Part shown: positions 40,685-50,001 of the stretch, in pieces | Numbering within the stretch: position 1 is the first letter of the stretch | How the letters are laid out: every line of letters starts with the position of its first letter | Assembly (NCBI RefSeq): GCF_020215645.1 | Contig: NZ_CP084058.1 | Coordinates: forward strand, 6,510,001 to 6,574,000 | Length of the DNA stretch: 64,000 nt | From: Nonomuraea gerenzanensis | GTDB lineage: Bacteria > Actinomycetota > Actinomycetes > Streptosporangiales > Streptosporangiaceae | Reading direction: 5' to 3' | Made by a program: the position numbers and the translations under genes | The notes under the pieces: model-generated | Databases searched by the model: none | Told to the model about the DNA's origin: nothing | What the model saw: the letters and a program-made list of their open reading frames with translations, nothing else

Positions 40685-43600
40685 CTATCCTGGGAATCCT
40701 CGTTGTTCCTGCCAGGCACGGATCGAATACCCCGTCAGGGACTCGAAAGCTGCGCCGACTTCTGCGGTATTCGCCTGATACGCCTTTCTGAAGACGGTGG
40801 CCACGAACCTGCGAATGTGCGTCGCGTGCTCTGGGAAGTCCCGGCTCAGGATCAATCCCTCAAGGAGAGATCTGACGGCTTGGTCATGTCGACCTGCCAG
40901 GCTCAGGACAGATCCTTGAACGCCGAGGCTCTGTACGTAGTCCGGCAGGTAAGTGTCGCTGTCGTCGGCGGCAAGTTGTCGGAACAGTTGTACATTGTGC
41001 TCGGAGGTACGAATCGCCTCGTCCCACCGGCTTACTTCCGCCAAACGGGAGGCGTGGTTGCCCAACGACGCCGCCAGATCAGGCAAGTAGAGGTGCTGAT
41101 CTCGATTGACCAGCTCAAGGCGGAGCTCGACGGCTTGCTCGGAAACGGAGACCGCCTCCTCGTATCGGCCGAGTTCCGCGAGTAGCGCCGCATGATTGTG
41201 TGACGCTGTCGCCAGCTTGGGCAGGTACGCGTTGCGGTCGCCGGTGGCGAGCCGGCCCTGCAGTTCGACGGCTTCTTCGGAAACGGGGAACGCCTCGTAC
41301 TGTCGGCCGAGTTCTGCCAGTAGCGCCGCATGATTGCTCAGCGAGGTGGCCAGATCGGGCACATACGCGTCGCGGTTGTGTTCGGCGAGTTCTCGCCTCA
41401 GTTCGACGGCTCGCTCGGAAGGGGAAACCGCCTCGGCCTGTCGGCCGGCTTCCGTCAGCAGCGCCGCGTGATTGTTCAACGAGATGGCCAGATCGGGTAA
41501 GAATGCCTCGCGGTTGTGTTCGGCGAGTTCTTCGTACAGCTGTAGTGCCTGCTCGGATGTGTGTACCGCATCGACCGGCCGCATCGTCTCTGCCAAGCAC
41601 ATGGCGTGAGTTGTGAGCGCTGCCGCCAACTTGGGCGCGTAGGCGTCGCGGTTGAGTGCGGCGAGTTCGTCGTACAACTCAACCGCGCGCTCGGAAGCCT
41701 GCCCCGCCTCGGCGCGCCGCCCCACGCCTGCCAACCCGGTGGCGTAATTAGTGAGCGCCATGGCGAAATATGGCAGGTGCGCTGCTCGGTTGAACGAGAC
41801 GCACTCCTCGTACAACCGGACCGCCTGCTCGCTGACAGGAACCACGTCGTTCAGCCTGCCCTTCTCTGTCAACAGGACGGCGTAGTGGGTCAGCGATCTG
41901 GCGAAGTCCGGCAGATAGGCGGCTCGGTTGCTTTCCACGAGCGTGTCGTACAGTCTGACCACCCGCCCGCAGAGATCTACCGCATCGTCCCGGTGCCCTG
42001 CTTCGAGCAACCGCAGAGCATGATTGCCCAACGACGCCGCCAGATCGGGCAGATGGCGGTGCCCATCCCGCTTGGCCAGCTCAAAGCGCAACTCGACGGC
42101 TCGCGCGGAACATGACATCGCTTCGGACCGACGCCCTGCTTCCGCCAACAGGACCGCATGGTTGTGCGTCGATGCCGCCAGGTCCCGAAGGTAGACGTCG
42201 TGGTCCCCTTCGTACAGTTCGCTGTACAGCTCCAGGACTTGTTCGGAGACGCGCAACGCATGATCGCGCCCTCCGAACCCCGCCAGCAGGCTCGCTTGGT
42301 TGGCGAGCGAGGCCGCCAGCTCGGGCAGGTAGGTGCGCCGGTCACGTTCGGCGAGCGAAAGCCAGAGATCGACAGCGTGGAGACCTTCGACGACAGCGCG
42401 CGAGTGCAGCCCCGCGTGAGACAACCGAATGGCCAGAACGTCGTAGATCTGCGCACGACGGGCGGGATCTTCGACGACGGCCAGCCGGTTCTCGGCCAGC
42501 CGGGAGACCACTGCGGCCGCCGCGACGTCCAGTTCGACATGACGGTGCTTCGGCAGTACCGATTCGACGGCTTCCAACACCTCCAGATCAGCGGGTTCCA
42601 GGCCGGCCAACATGGTAAGGGCGGCGCCCCCTGCCTCCAGAGCCAGTTGGGGGGCATGCTTCAGAAGTGGATATAGGACCCTGTCCGCCACATGCTGCCA
42701 GCGATCCGCGGTCTCGATCAGTGTGGTCAGGACATGACGGGTCCATGGGGGTGCGACGGGGTCCGATCGTTGCCCCCGCTCCTCGACAGCCGACGGAGCC
42801 AGCAACCGGGCGGGAACCGCCGGCACCCACGGATCGGCCGGGAAGTCGTGAGCATGGCCGGGCGTGGACAAGGCGATGAAGTCCTCACCCAGGCGGTCGG
42901 GGTACAAGGGCTCCAGTACCGTACCGACGGTGACGGTGGGCGGATAGCACAACGCGTGGTCCTTGACGAGCTGCCCGGCAGCCTGCGAGGATTCGATCTT
43001 GGCGCGTTCCAATGCGAACGTACCATCGCCGTGATCGAGCCGACCAGTGAGTGTGGCGGTGTAGACGACCTGCCCCATCGCATCCGGCGAGGTCGCCAGC
43101 GGCTTCTCTTTCTGTGGGGACGCCATCGCCTCCCAGTGATCCCGCTCACGCGCCAGCAAGAACTCCGACACCTGCACAGGATCGCCGGGCGGATCCTGAC
43201 CGAGGGTAGAAGCCAGCACCACGGCCAGGGCAGCCATGTGCACGGTCAGCACCAGCCGATAGGCCTCATGCCGTTCCAGGGCGGGCGGCGGTTCTATCGA
43301 GTCTGCGCCGGGCACCCGCAGCAACTCGGCGAACCGATCGCGGGCCGCGGTGAACAGTCCGCCACGATCGATACCCGCTTCCCCCTCCAAGGGCTCCAGC
43401 TCCCGCAGGCTGGGATCCAGGCGCAGATCTCGTTGCATGCGCTCCTTCAGGCTGCTCCACCACGTGCCGGACGGACGAGCCAGCAACAGCACCCGCACGG
43501 GCAGCCGCCTGGGCAGAATCGTGTCCCTCAGGAGCTTGAGCAAGTCGGCGGTGTCCCACCGTTCGGCATAGTCCACCAGCACCAGGACCCCGGCAGCCCT

Positions 43601-44008
43601 GTCCAGGTCGGGAACCTCGAAGACGTCCGGCGTGGAACGGTCGCGCTTGTGGTGGGCGGCCAGCACTGCCCACCCGTCCCGCTGCCACTCGCCTGCCACG
43701 TGTCCGGCCAGCCGGGTCTTTCCCTGCCCGCCAGCCCCGTGGATCAGCTTGACCGTCGCGTTCTGCGGGGCGCCGGCATCTCGCCAGTCCTTCAGCTCGG
43801 CCATCACGGCTTGCCGCCCGGTGAAGTCGATCACGGCATTCGCCGCACGCAGCAGCTCACTGGGGCGGGCACGCCCCTCACCCGCCGTCGGCGGCACGGG
43901 TGCGGGCAGCAGCGCCCACCGATAGGGCTCCCCGCCCTCGTACACGATCATGTCACCGGCGGCCTGGTAGATCTGAGCCAGCCCTGTGGCGTGTGCATGT
44001 TGGCTCAC
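40685..44008 (-). CDS. STAND-type NTPase with TPR array and N-terminal amyloid-like motif
   Basis: A 1107-residue protein, GTG start at 44008. Residues 1-25 contain AQIYQAAGDMIVYEGG, resembling RHIM-like bacterial amyloid signalling sequences. Residues ~50-330 form an NTPase: Walker A IHGAGGQGKTRLA (89-101), Walker B VLVLVDYAE (141-149) and a sensor-like VLLLARPSG. Residues ~560-1060 are ten or so tandem ~48-residue tetratricopeptide repeats with the recurrent pattern YLPDLAxSLxNHAxLLxExGR. This is the architecture of bacterial NLR-like STAND proteins that sense an invader and oligomerise. No effector gene with the same motif is adjacent, and the gene is bordered by remnants. GC content is slightly lower than its neighbours. 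Confidence 0.85.
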   Translation of the reverse strand: MSQHAHATGLAQIYQAAGDMIVYEGGEPYRWALLPAPVPPTAGEGRARPSELLRAANAVIDFTGRQAVMAELKDWRDAGAPQNATVKLIHGAGGQGKTRLAGHVAGEWQRDGWAVLAAHHKRDRSTPDVFEVPDLDRAAGVLVLVDYAERWDTADLLKLLRDTILPRRLPVRVLLLARPSGTWWSSLKERMQRDLRLDPSLRELEPLEGEAGIDRGGLFTAARDRFAELLRVPGADSIEPPPALERHEAYRLVLTVHMAALAVVLASTLGQDPPGDPVQVSEFLLARERDHWEAMASPQKEKPLATSPDAMGQVVYTATLTGRLDHGDGTFALERAKIESSQAAGQLVKDHALCYPPTVTVGTVLEPLYPDRLGEDFIALSTPGHAHDFPADPWVPAVPARLLAPSAVEERGQRSDPVAPPWTRHVLTTLIETADRWQHVADRVLYPLLKHAPQLALEAGGAALTMLAGLEPADLEVLEAVESVLPKHRHVELDVAAAAVVSRLAENRLAVVEDPARRAQIYDVLAIRLSHAGLHSRAVVEGLHAVDLWLSLAERDRRTYLPELAASLANQASLLAGFGGRDHALRVSEQVLELYSELYEGDHDVYLRDLAASTHNHAVLLAEAGRRSEAMSCSARAVELRFELAKRDGHRHLPDLAASLGNHALRLLEAGHRDDAVDLCGRVVRLYDTLVESNRAAYLPDFARSLTHYAVLLTEKGRLNDVVPVSEQAVRLYEECVSFNRAAHLPYFAMALTNYATGLAGVGRRAEAGQASERAVELYDELAALNRDAYAPKLAAALTTHAMCLAETMRPVDAVHTSEQALQLYEELAEHNREAFLPDLAISLNNHAALLTEAGRQAEAVSPSERAVELRRELAEHNRDAYVPDLATSLSNHAALLAELGRQYEAFPVSEEAVELQGRLATGDRNAYLPKLATASHNHAALLAELGRYEEAVSVSEQAVELRLELVNRDQHLYLPDLAASLGNHASRLAEVSRWDEAIRTSEHNVQLFRQLAADDSDTYLPDYVQSLGVQGSVLSLAGRHDQAVRSLLEGLILSRDFPEHATHIRRFVATVFRKAYQANTAEVGAAFESLTGYSIRAWQEQRGFPG

Positions 44009-44207
44009 TTCCGTGCCGCCCCGTCACTGGTCGACGTCGGGACCAGTCTGGTTCAGGTGATCATCCCGCTGGCCACTACCTCATTGCCGTACATGGTGAG
44101 CCTCACCGCCAGTGCTGTCACGTGTCTCGCCGGTGACTGTCTGCATCGACCGGTGCATCATCGACAACCTGGACATGCCTGAGGTCCGCGTGAGCCGGAT
44201 ACGCCCG

Positions 44208-44453
44208 TCACCGCGTCAGGGCCTCTAGGTCGAGGTTGTGGAAGGCGTTCTCAACGACGCGGGCCGCGAGGCGCTGGGCGGCGGTGAGGTCGCCGCCGCG
44301 GTCGATGGTGCGCTCGCAGACCTGGAGGGCGACGCCGACGCGGGCGGCGACGAGGGAGTCGGCGACGAGGGCATCGGCGACGGGGCCGAGGCCGGGCTCG
44401 GCGGCACGCTGCTCGGCTCCGTCGCCGCGGGCACCCTCTTCGGCACCATGAGC
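44208..44453 (-). pseudogene. C-terminal coding fragment of an unrecognised gene
   Basis: From about 44453 to a TGA at 44208-44210 the minus strand has an open frame with nearly uniform C/G third positions, containing DALVADSLVAARVGVALQVC and DLTAAQRLAARVVENAFHNL. No start codon or recognisable domain is seen, and upstream it meets the 5' end of the MFS remnant on the other strand, so it looks like the tail of a gene cut by recombination. The upper boundary is uncertain and the family was not recognised. Confidence 0.4.
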
Positions 44454-45164
44454 CTGGACGCCTACTACTCCTTCGCCCTGGCCCGGGCCGTCACCGGCCT
44501 GCTGGTCGCCCGCGACCGCTCCTCCCTCGGGCTGCGACTGCCCGGCGCGAACTGGCGGGGCCTGTTCAAGTCGTACGTCCTTTCGCTGCGCGTCGGCCGA
44601 CTTCCGCCGGGTCTGGGTCGCGTCGGTGACGATGATGTTCAGCTACGGCGCCTCCAACGTCTTCAGCCTCTAGATGATGCAGAGCTACATCCAGCCCGCC
44701 CTCAGCACCGCCGAGGCCACCCGGCTCATCCCGGCCATGTCCCTGGCCGTCCTGCCGGGGATCCTCATCGCGATGCTCGTCACCGGCAGGCTGTCCGACC
44801 GCATCGGCCGCCGCAAGCCCTCCGTGATCGGCGCCTCGGCGCTGTTCGCCGTTCCCATGCTGGTGCCGCTGCTGTGGCCGACGCTGACGTCGTCGTTCGT
44901 CCAGAACGTCATCGCGGGCCTGGCCGCCGGCTGCTACCTGGCCGTGGACCGGGCCCTGCTCATCGACATGCTGCCGACAAGCGGGCCGCGGGCCGTGACC
45001 TCGGCCTCGGCAGCATGAGTTTCAGCTTCGGCCAGGCGATCGGCCCCGTCGCCGCCGGCCGGCTGGTCGCCCTGACCGGCGGCTACGGCGTGGTCTGGGT
45101 GCTCTCGCCGGTGGCCGTGCTCACGGCCGGGGTGGCCGTCATGCGCGCCAGGACGATCAGGTGA
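44397..45164 (+). pseudogene. MFS transporter pseudogene (nonsense codon and two frameshifts)
   Basis: The C-terminal part of a major facilitator can be followed through three segments. SLDAYYSFALARAVTGLLVA to FKSYVLSLR is in one frame; after a shift near 44595, DFRRVWVASVTMMFSYGASN continues to a TAG at 44671-44673 where Tyr is expected, then MMQSYIQPAL to LLIDMLP including VTGRLSDRIGRRKP (motif A-like); after another shift near 44990, DKRAAGRDLGLGSMSFSFGQ runs to the end at 45164. The N-terminal spans are absent. The combination is most easily explained by decay. Confidence 0.85.
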
Positions 45165-45167
45165 GCT

Positions 45168-46340
45168 TCACCCGACCGGCTGGAACGCGAACCTGCGCCC
45201 CACGACCGGCACCATAGCCGCCAGCAGGCACGTCGCCGCGGCGAGGGTGAGCCAGCCGAGCAGGCCGCCGGCCGAGACGACCAGGCCGAGCAGCGCCGGG
45301 GCGGCGGCCGAGGCGAGCCCGTGCATCGTGCCGAAGGCCGCGCTGTACTGTCCCTGCATCTCCCCGGGAACCACCCTGAACTGCAGGTCCATCGCGCCGG
45401 CCGCGAGCACGACCTCGCCGAGCGAGTAGATGACGGCGAAGACGAGCACGAGGACGGCCGCGGCGCCGAGGGGAGCGTGGGCCATCCAGGCGAAGACGAG
45501 GTAGGACGCCCCGATGGTCACCCCTCCCAGCAGGAACGACAGGACGGCGCCGCGCCCGGAGCCGACCCGGTTGTTGGCGTGGATCTGCAGCACCACGCCC
45601 AGCACCGTGTTGACGACCAGGGCGATCCCGGCCAGCCAGGTCAGGCTCGGCTGGGTGAGCGCCAGCCAGAGCGGCACGGCGAACGGCAGGACGTGGTGGT
45701 GCACCGAGATCAGCGCGGAGATGACCGCGAACAGCATGAACCGCAGATCGCGGTAGACGTGGAACAGCCCGGCCGGCCGCGGGGCGCCGGTCGCGGGCCG
45801 GCCGGGCACCTCCAGGCGCCCGGCCAGCACCGCGCACCACAGGAAGGTGACGAGATTGATCGCGATGGCGAACAGGTAGGCCCCTGGCGTGCGCACCGCG
45901 AGCACCCCCGCCCCGGCCAGGCCCCCGAGGGCGAGGCCGGCGGTCAGGAAGGTCCGCAGCGTCGCGCGCGCCATCACGGCGTCGGCGCCGGCCGCGCGGC
46001 GGATGAGCGCCACGTTCGAGGACATGCACAGCCCCTGCCCCGCGCCGGTGAGCAGGCCCGCGACGACGAACACGGCGACCTCGCCGGCGGCGAGCATCGC
46101 CGTCATGCCGGCCAGGGACACGACGAGACCGGCCTGGAACACCGGGCGCGGCCCTCTGGTGTCGGCCAGGCGACCGCCGACGAGGTCTGCCGCCATGGCC
46201 AGCATCATCGCCGCGAACAGCACCGCCGACACCAGGGCCAGGGAATGGCCGAGCACGGAGGTGAAGTACAACACGCTGACCGTGGCGTACAGGCCGTTCC
46301 CGACGGCGTTCACCCCTGTGATGAGAGCCAGCCGCGTCAT
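45168..46340 (-). CDS. MFS transporter of the YcaO-TfuA RiPP cluster
   Basis: A 390-residue permease with about 12 spans; GGRLADTRGPRPVFQAGLVV is the loop 2-3 motif. The ATG at 46340 is the first standard start, but coding-like sequence (ISAYARAWRTVRGSLA) extends upstream to a CTG at 46391 that has GGAGG 5 nt before it, so initiation at CTG 46391, 17 bp after the tfuA-like stop, is a real possibility. It is the last gene of the operon and is the likely exporter of, or immunity to, the modified peptide (by position). Confidence 0.87.
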   Translation of the reverse strand: MTRLALITGVNAVGNGLYATVSVLYFTSVLGHSLALVSAVLFAAMMLAMAADLVGGRLADTRGPRPVFQAGLVVSLAGMTAMLAAGEVAVFVVAGLLTGAGQGLCMSSNVALIRRAAGADAVMARATLRTFLTAGLALGGLAGAGVLAVRTPGAYLFAIAINLVTFLWCAVLAGRLEVPGRPATGAPRPAGLFHVYRDLRFMLFAVISALISVHHHVLPFAVPLWLALTQPSLTWLAGIALVVNTVLGVVLQIHANNRVGSGRGAVLSFLLGGVTIGASYLVFAWMAHAPLGAAAVLVLVFAVIYSLGEVVLAAGAMDLQFRVVPGEMQGQYSAAFGTMHGLASAAAPALLGLVVSAGGLLGWLTLAAATCLLAAMVPVVGRRFAFQPVG

Positions 46341-46407
46341 GGCGAGGGAGCCGCGTACGGTCCGCCAGGCACGCGCATATGCCGAGATCAGGGATACCTC
46401 CGGGTCG

Positions 46408-47724
46408 TCAGGAAACGTCCAGCGAAAGTGCCACGGTTTCCGGGTTGTACTTCGCCAGCAGGTAATAGGGCCGCAGCGCCGCGAGCAGGACGTCGGCGCA
46501 AGAAAACCCTCGCATCCTAGCCGCCGTCTCCAGCTCGTCCGGGCGGACACCGTACAGGTCGCTCGCCAATTGCGCCAAGCGATCGTCAGGAATGCTCTCG
46601 ACGGAGAATCCTGGTAGCCGTGACTGCGCGTTCAGGTTGATCGCGGTGGCGAGCCCGTGCACCTCGCGCGCCCGCGCCGCCAGCCCGGCGGAGCGCAGCC
46701 GCCGGGCGGCCTCGGCGTCCGGGGTGACGTCGGGCAGCATGCGGTATGCCCTGGTCACCGCCTTCCTGAGGAGCGTGAGGGGCGGCTCGCCGGCGTGCTC
46801 CCGCTCGGTCAGCCACGGGCGCAGGCGCGGCGGGAGCGCGGTGTCGTCCGGCACGAGATAGCCCTCATGATGGGCGTGGTTGAGAATCGCGTCGGGAAAA
46901 GGCGCGGAGGCGGCCGGCCCGCAGCGGGACGCGCATTCGGCGCGAATGGCGTCCTGGACGAGACGGGCGTGCAGTTCTTCGTAACCGCGGCCGAACAACT
47001 GGTAGATCCGGAGCGTGTGGCCGCCTGTTTCGTGGCCCAGCCGCCAGGCGTGCAGATAAATGGTGTCCGGCACGTCGCGCAGCTCCGGGAAGACCTGCGG
47101 ATGCCGCGTCAGCTCCTCGATCAGGCGGATGGCGTCGTCCTGTTTCGCGTCGATCCACGCGGATTCGAGGCAGGCGCGCAATGCCGCGCCGCGCGGTCTT
47201 CCGCCGAGGCGTTCGAGGGTGCGGTCCGTGTAATGCAGGGCCCGCATCTCCCGGATGAGCCCCTCGGCCTCCCGCGGTGACATGCGTTCCAGCCCGACCA
47301 GGCGTTCGAGGGTGTATCTCAGGGACACCAGCGGGAAGGTCAGGCTGCGGAACCCGTGCTCGCGGTCGGTGTGCACCACCGCCACCTCGTCGTCGGCGGT
47401 CAGCCGGCCGGAGGCGAAGTCGGCGAAGATGCGCCCGACGCCGCGCATGCCGAACGGGGCCAGCTCGGCGGCCCTGAGCGCACCCATGCTGGCCGCGCCG
47501 AGCACGGTGGCCCCGCGCTGGAGCGCGTGCAGGATCTCCTTGTGCTGGACCGACCTGACCTGGTGGAACAGCCCGTCGATGATGCCGATGACGTCGCCGG
47601 GCCCCGGTTCGAGTGCCAGCAGGTCGCCCGCCTTGACGGGCGGGAGGACCCGGATGTCGTCCGCGCCGCCGAAGTAGCGACGGGGGTCGGGCAGGCTCGG
47701 GCCGACGAAGAGGAACCGCCGCAT
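46408..47724 (-). CDS. TfuA-like protein (YcaO partner)
   Basis: A 438-residue protein. The N-terminal ~200 residues are the TfuA domain: FVGPSLPDPRRYF, PPVKAGDLLALEPGPGDVIG, IIDGLFHQVRSVQHKEILHA and GASMGALRAAELAPFGMRGV. The remaining ~230 residues are helical and not recognised; many TfuA proteins are only ~210-250 residues. TfuA partners of YcaO enable ATP-dependent backbone thioamidation (thioviridamide family, methyl-coenzyme M reductase). The ATG is separated from the YcaO stop by 1 nt (TAGGATG), so the two are translationally coupled. Confidence 0.9.
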   Translation of the reverse strand: MRRFLFVGPSLPDPRRYFGGADDIRVLPPVKAGDLLALEPGPGDVIGIIDGLFHQVRSVQHKEILHALQRGATVLGAASMGALRAAELAPFGMRGVGRIFADFASGRLTADDEVAVVHTDREHGFRSLTFPLVSLRYTLERLVGLERMSPREAEGLIREMRALHYTDRTLERLGGRPRGAALRACLESAWIDAKQDDAIRLIEELTRHPQVFPELRDVPDTIYLHAWRLGHETGGHTLRIYQLFGRGYEELHARLVQDAIRAECASRCGPAASAPFPDAILNHAHHEGYLVPDDTALPPRLRPWLTEREHAGEPPLTLLRKAVTRAYRMLPDVTPDAEAARRLRSAGLAARAREVHGLATAINLNAQSRLPGFSVESIPDDRLAQLASDLYGVRPDELETAARMRGFSCADVLLAALRPYYLLAKYNPETVALSLDVS

Positions 47725-47725
47725 C

Positions 47726-48868
47726 CTAGTGCTCCCTGCGCGTCGTGCCGGGGACGACGACGTGCACCACCGGAATGCCGACGTCGGGGCGCGTGTGGTC
47801 GACGTAGAGCGGCTCCGCCCGCGTCCGCGTGCGCAGGCGGCTCGCGACGACGGCGATGTCGTCGCGGATCGAGGCGCCGCTGTGGTCGCGGCGCCGGTAG
47901 GGGGTCTTCGCGGCCGCCGCCCAGCTTCTGGCTCTCGCCTCGATCCCGGCGTGCGAGATCCGCTCGGAGGTGTAGAGGGAGGCGGGCAGGTCGTCCCTGG
48001 CGCCGGCGATCGCGGTGAGACGGGACTGCGCCGCCTCGGTGAGCGCCCGGCTCAGGGCGACGTCGCCGTCCACGTGGCAGCCGGAGCCGCGGAAGACGAC
48101 GGGGAAGTCGTGGCTCAGGATCAGCACCTTGAAGCAGGGCAGGTCGTACGGGTTGCCGAGGTCCTCGATGCGCAGGCTGACGCCGGCGTCGTGGAAGCGT
48201 TTGACCAGCTCCCCTGGATACCCTCCGACGGAGCCGGGCAGGATCGGCACCCGTTCGCCGTCCGAGGCCAGCACGTCGCGCTCCGCCACCTCCAGCAGGC
48301 CGTGCAGCAACGCCTCGTCGAGGGTGTTGCCGCCGGCCAGCCCGTTCGTGGACGGGCGGAAGAGGGGCACCGTCCAGCGGTCGCGCACGGTGCCGTCGAG
48401 CCGGACGGCCTCGTACGGCACCCATCGGGGCCGGTCGTCGTCGCGGGGATCCGGCAGGACCGGCTTGGCGGGAGCCCAGTCGAGGCGGGTCCGCGCGGTC
48501 AGCAGGCTGCCGTACGCGAGAGGAAGCCGCCGGGGGTCGTAGCGGAGCTGCGGTCCGAGGCCGGCGGCGGTGTCGCGGCGCACGCGCGGCTCGGCGATCT
48601 CCGCGTGCCACAGTTCGATCGACTCCATCACCGCGGAGACCTTGGCCAGGGCGTCGGTGAGGCCCTTTCCCTGCGACACGGACAGGGTCCTGGACATCGG
48701 CCTGCAGGCCTGCCACACCGGGATGCCGATGTGGTCGAGACCGGTGATGTCGGCGATGCGGGTGATGCCGATGCGTGCCAGGTGCGGTGCGAGCCGGCGC
48801 AGCGTCTCCTCCGGCGTGACGGTCCGGTGTGTGCCGGCTCGCACCGCCTTGGGGCCGCCGTCGCTCAT
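47726..48868 (-). CDS. YcaO-domain ATP-dependent peptide-modifying enzyme
   Basis: A 380-residue YcaO enzyme, which phosphorylates peptide backbone amides to install azolines or thioamides. ATP/Mg-binding motifs are visible: GKGLTDALAKVSAVMESIEL (about 68-87, Glu82 and Glu85), EVAERD (193-198) and RALTEAAQSRLTAIAGARDD. The C-terminus PVVHVVVPGTTRREH lacks the PxPxP tail of TOMM cyclodehydratases. With TfuA next door and no E1-like or ocin-ThiF protein in the window, thioamidation is the favoured reaction (family knowledge). The ATG overlaps the SagB-type gene stop (ATGA). Confidence 0.93.
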   Translation of the reverse strand: MSDGGPKAVRAGTHRTVTPEETLRRLAPHLARIGITRIADITGLDHIGIPVWQACRPMSRTLSVSQGKGLTDALAKVSAVMESIELWHAEIAEPRVRRDTAAGLGPQLRYDPRRLPLAYGSLLTARTRLDWAPAKPVLPDPRDDDRPRWVPYEAVRLDGTVRDRWTVPLFRPSTNGLAGGNTLDEALLHGLLEVAERDVLASDGERVPILPGSVGGYPGELVKRFHDAGVSLRIEDLGNPYDLPCFKVLILSHDFPVVFRGSGCHVDGDVALSRALTEAAQSRLTAIAGARDDLPASLYTSERISHAGIEARARSWAAAAKTPYRRRDHSGASIRDDIAVVASRLRTRTRAEPLYVDHTRPDVGIPVVHVVVPGTTRREH

Positions 48869-49938
48869 GCGCGGTCCGCGCAGGGGCCGGTGCCGATCAC
48901 GGCGCAGCCCATGACCAGCTCGGTGGCGGTGTCCAGGCGCAGGAGCTGGGAGAGGGTCTCGTCGCGCAGCGCCGCGGTGAACGTGCAGGCAAGGCCCATC
49001 GCCGCCGTGAGGAGGTAGACGGTCTGGCTCAGGTGCCCCACGTCGTAGTGCAGGATGCGGTAGGAGCGGGAGATCTTGTACTTCCATTTGTTCCTGGCGA
49101 ACACGCTGGTGAAGAAGACGTACGCGGACGCGTCGCGGGTCCAGGACTGATCACCGCACACCCGTACCAGCAGGTCGTCGGCGAGCGGGGCGGTCAGGCG
49201 GTCGAGCAGCCGGTTCCTGGCGTCGTAGTGGTAGAGCCCCGCAGGGACGCCGGCCACCCTGCGCGCGTAGACGTAGAGCTCGGTGGGGTGCCTGCCGCCG
49301 CCGGACGGGCTGGTCTTGAGCGTCGTCTGGCTGAGCGCGCTGCTCCTGATCGGGGACGCCGTGATCGACAGGAGGGCGGCGAGCTGGTCGCGCGGGATGT
49401 CGCCGCCGGAGTACGACCGCACGCTGCGCCGGGTGTAGAGCAGCGTCAGCAGGTCGCGCTCGACGAGCGTGCCGCCGGGCGGGGTGCTGCGCGCGAGCGG
49501 GATGCTGTCGAGCACGCTCTCGTGCTTCTTGAACGCCGGCGGCGGCGGGTCGGCCTCCAGCTTGCGCCGCAGTTGCTCGTCCTGCTCGGCCTCGGACAGG
49601 AACAGGTTCGAGTCGAGGAACTGGGTGGAGTAGTGGAACGCGCGGGCGATGGGCGACCAGGGGGCCCAGGCCGCGCTCATCCGCCTTTCCCGGGCGTCGC
49701 GGGCGGAGCCCACCTCGACGAGGATCCCGGCGCCGACGAGTGCGCGGATGACGCGTCCGGCATGCTCGCGGTCCTCGTGTCCGGCGAGCACCTCGGCTAT
49801 TTCCCTCGGCCGTCTGAAGGCGGCGAGAAAGGTCTCCGTGCCGCTCGCGAGTGCGACCTGCCGATGACTCAGATAGTCGTCCCAGACGAGATATCCGTCG
49901 TCCAGGTAAAGAACGCCGCAGGATGAAGTCCGATACAT
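48865..49938 (-). CDS. SagB/ThcOx-type FMN-dependent azoline dehydrogenase
   Basis: A 357-residue protein. The N-terminal ~150 residues resemble the peptide-binding front part of ThcOx-type enzymes, with FHYSTQFLDSN at 101-111 in place of the yHexTk motif. Residues ~160-350 are a nitroreductase domain: LLYTRRSVRSYSGGDIPRDQ (FMN-phosphate Arg residues), SPSGGGRHPTELYVYARRV and LSQTVYLLTAAMGLACTFTA. Such enzymes oxidise azolines to azoles. The ATG at 49938 follows GGGGAAAG; an in-frame ATG at 49989 is possible but would crowd the precursor stop. It is second in the operon. Confidence 0.9.
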   Translation of the reverse strand: MYRTSSCGVLYLDDGYLVWDDYLSHRQVALASGTETFLAAFRRPREIAEVLAGHEDREHAGRVIRALVGAGILVEVGSARDARERRMSAAWAPWSPIARAFHYSTQFLDSNLFLSEAEQDEQLRRKLEADPPPPAFKKHESVLDSIPLARSTPPGGTLVERDLLTLLYTRRSVRSYSGGDIPRDQLAALLSITASPIRSSALSQTTLKTSPSGGGRHPTELYVYARRVAGVPAGLYHYDARNRLLDRLTAPLADDLLVRVCGDQSWTRDASAYVFFTSVFARNKWKYKISRSYRILHYDVGHLSQTVYLLTAAMGLACTFTAALRDETLSQLLRLDTATELVMGCAVIGTGPCADRA

Positions 49939-50001
49939 CGCTTTCCCCGGTCGAGGAGTCGGGGCGGCGGGGGTCGCAGGCCGCCCCAACTGGCTTTTCG
50001 G

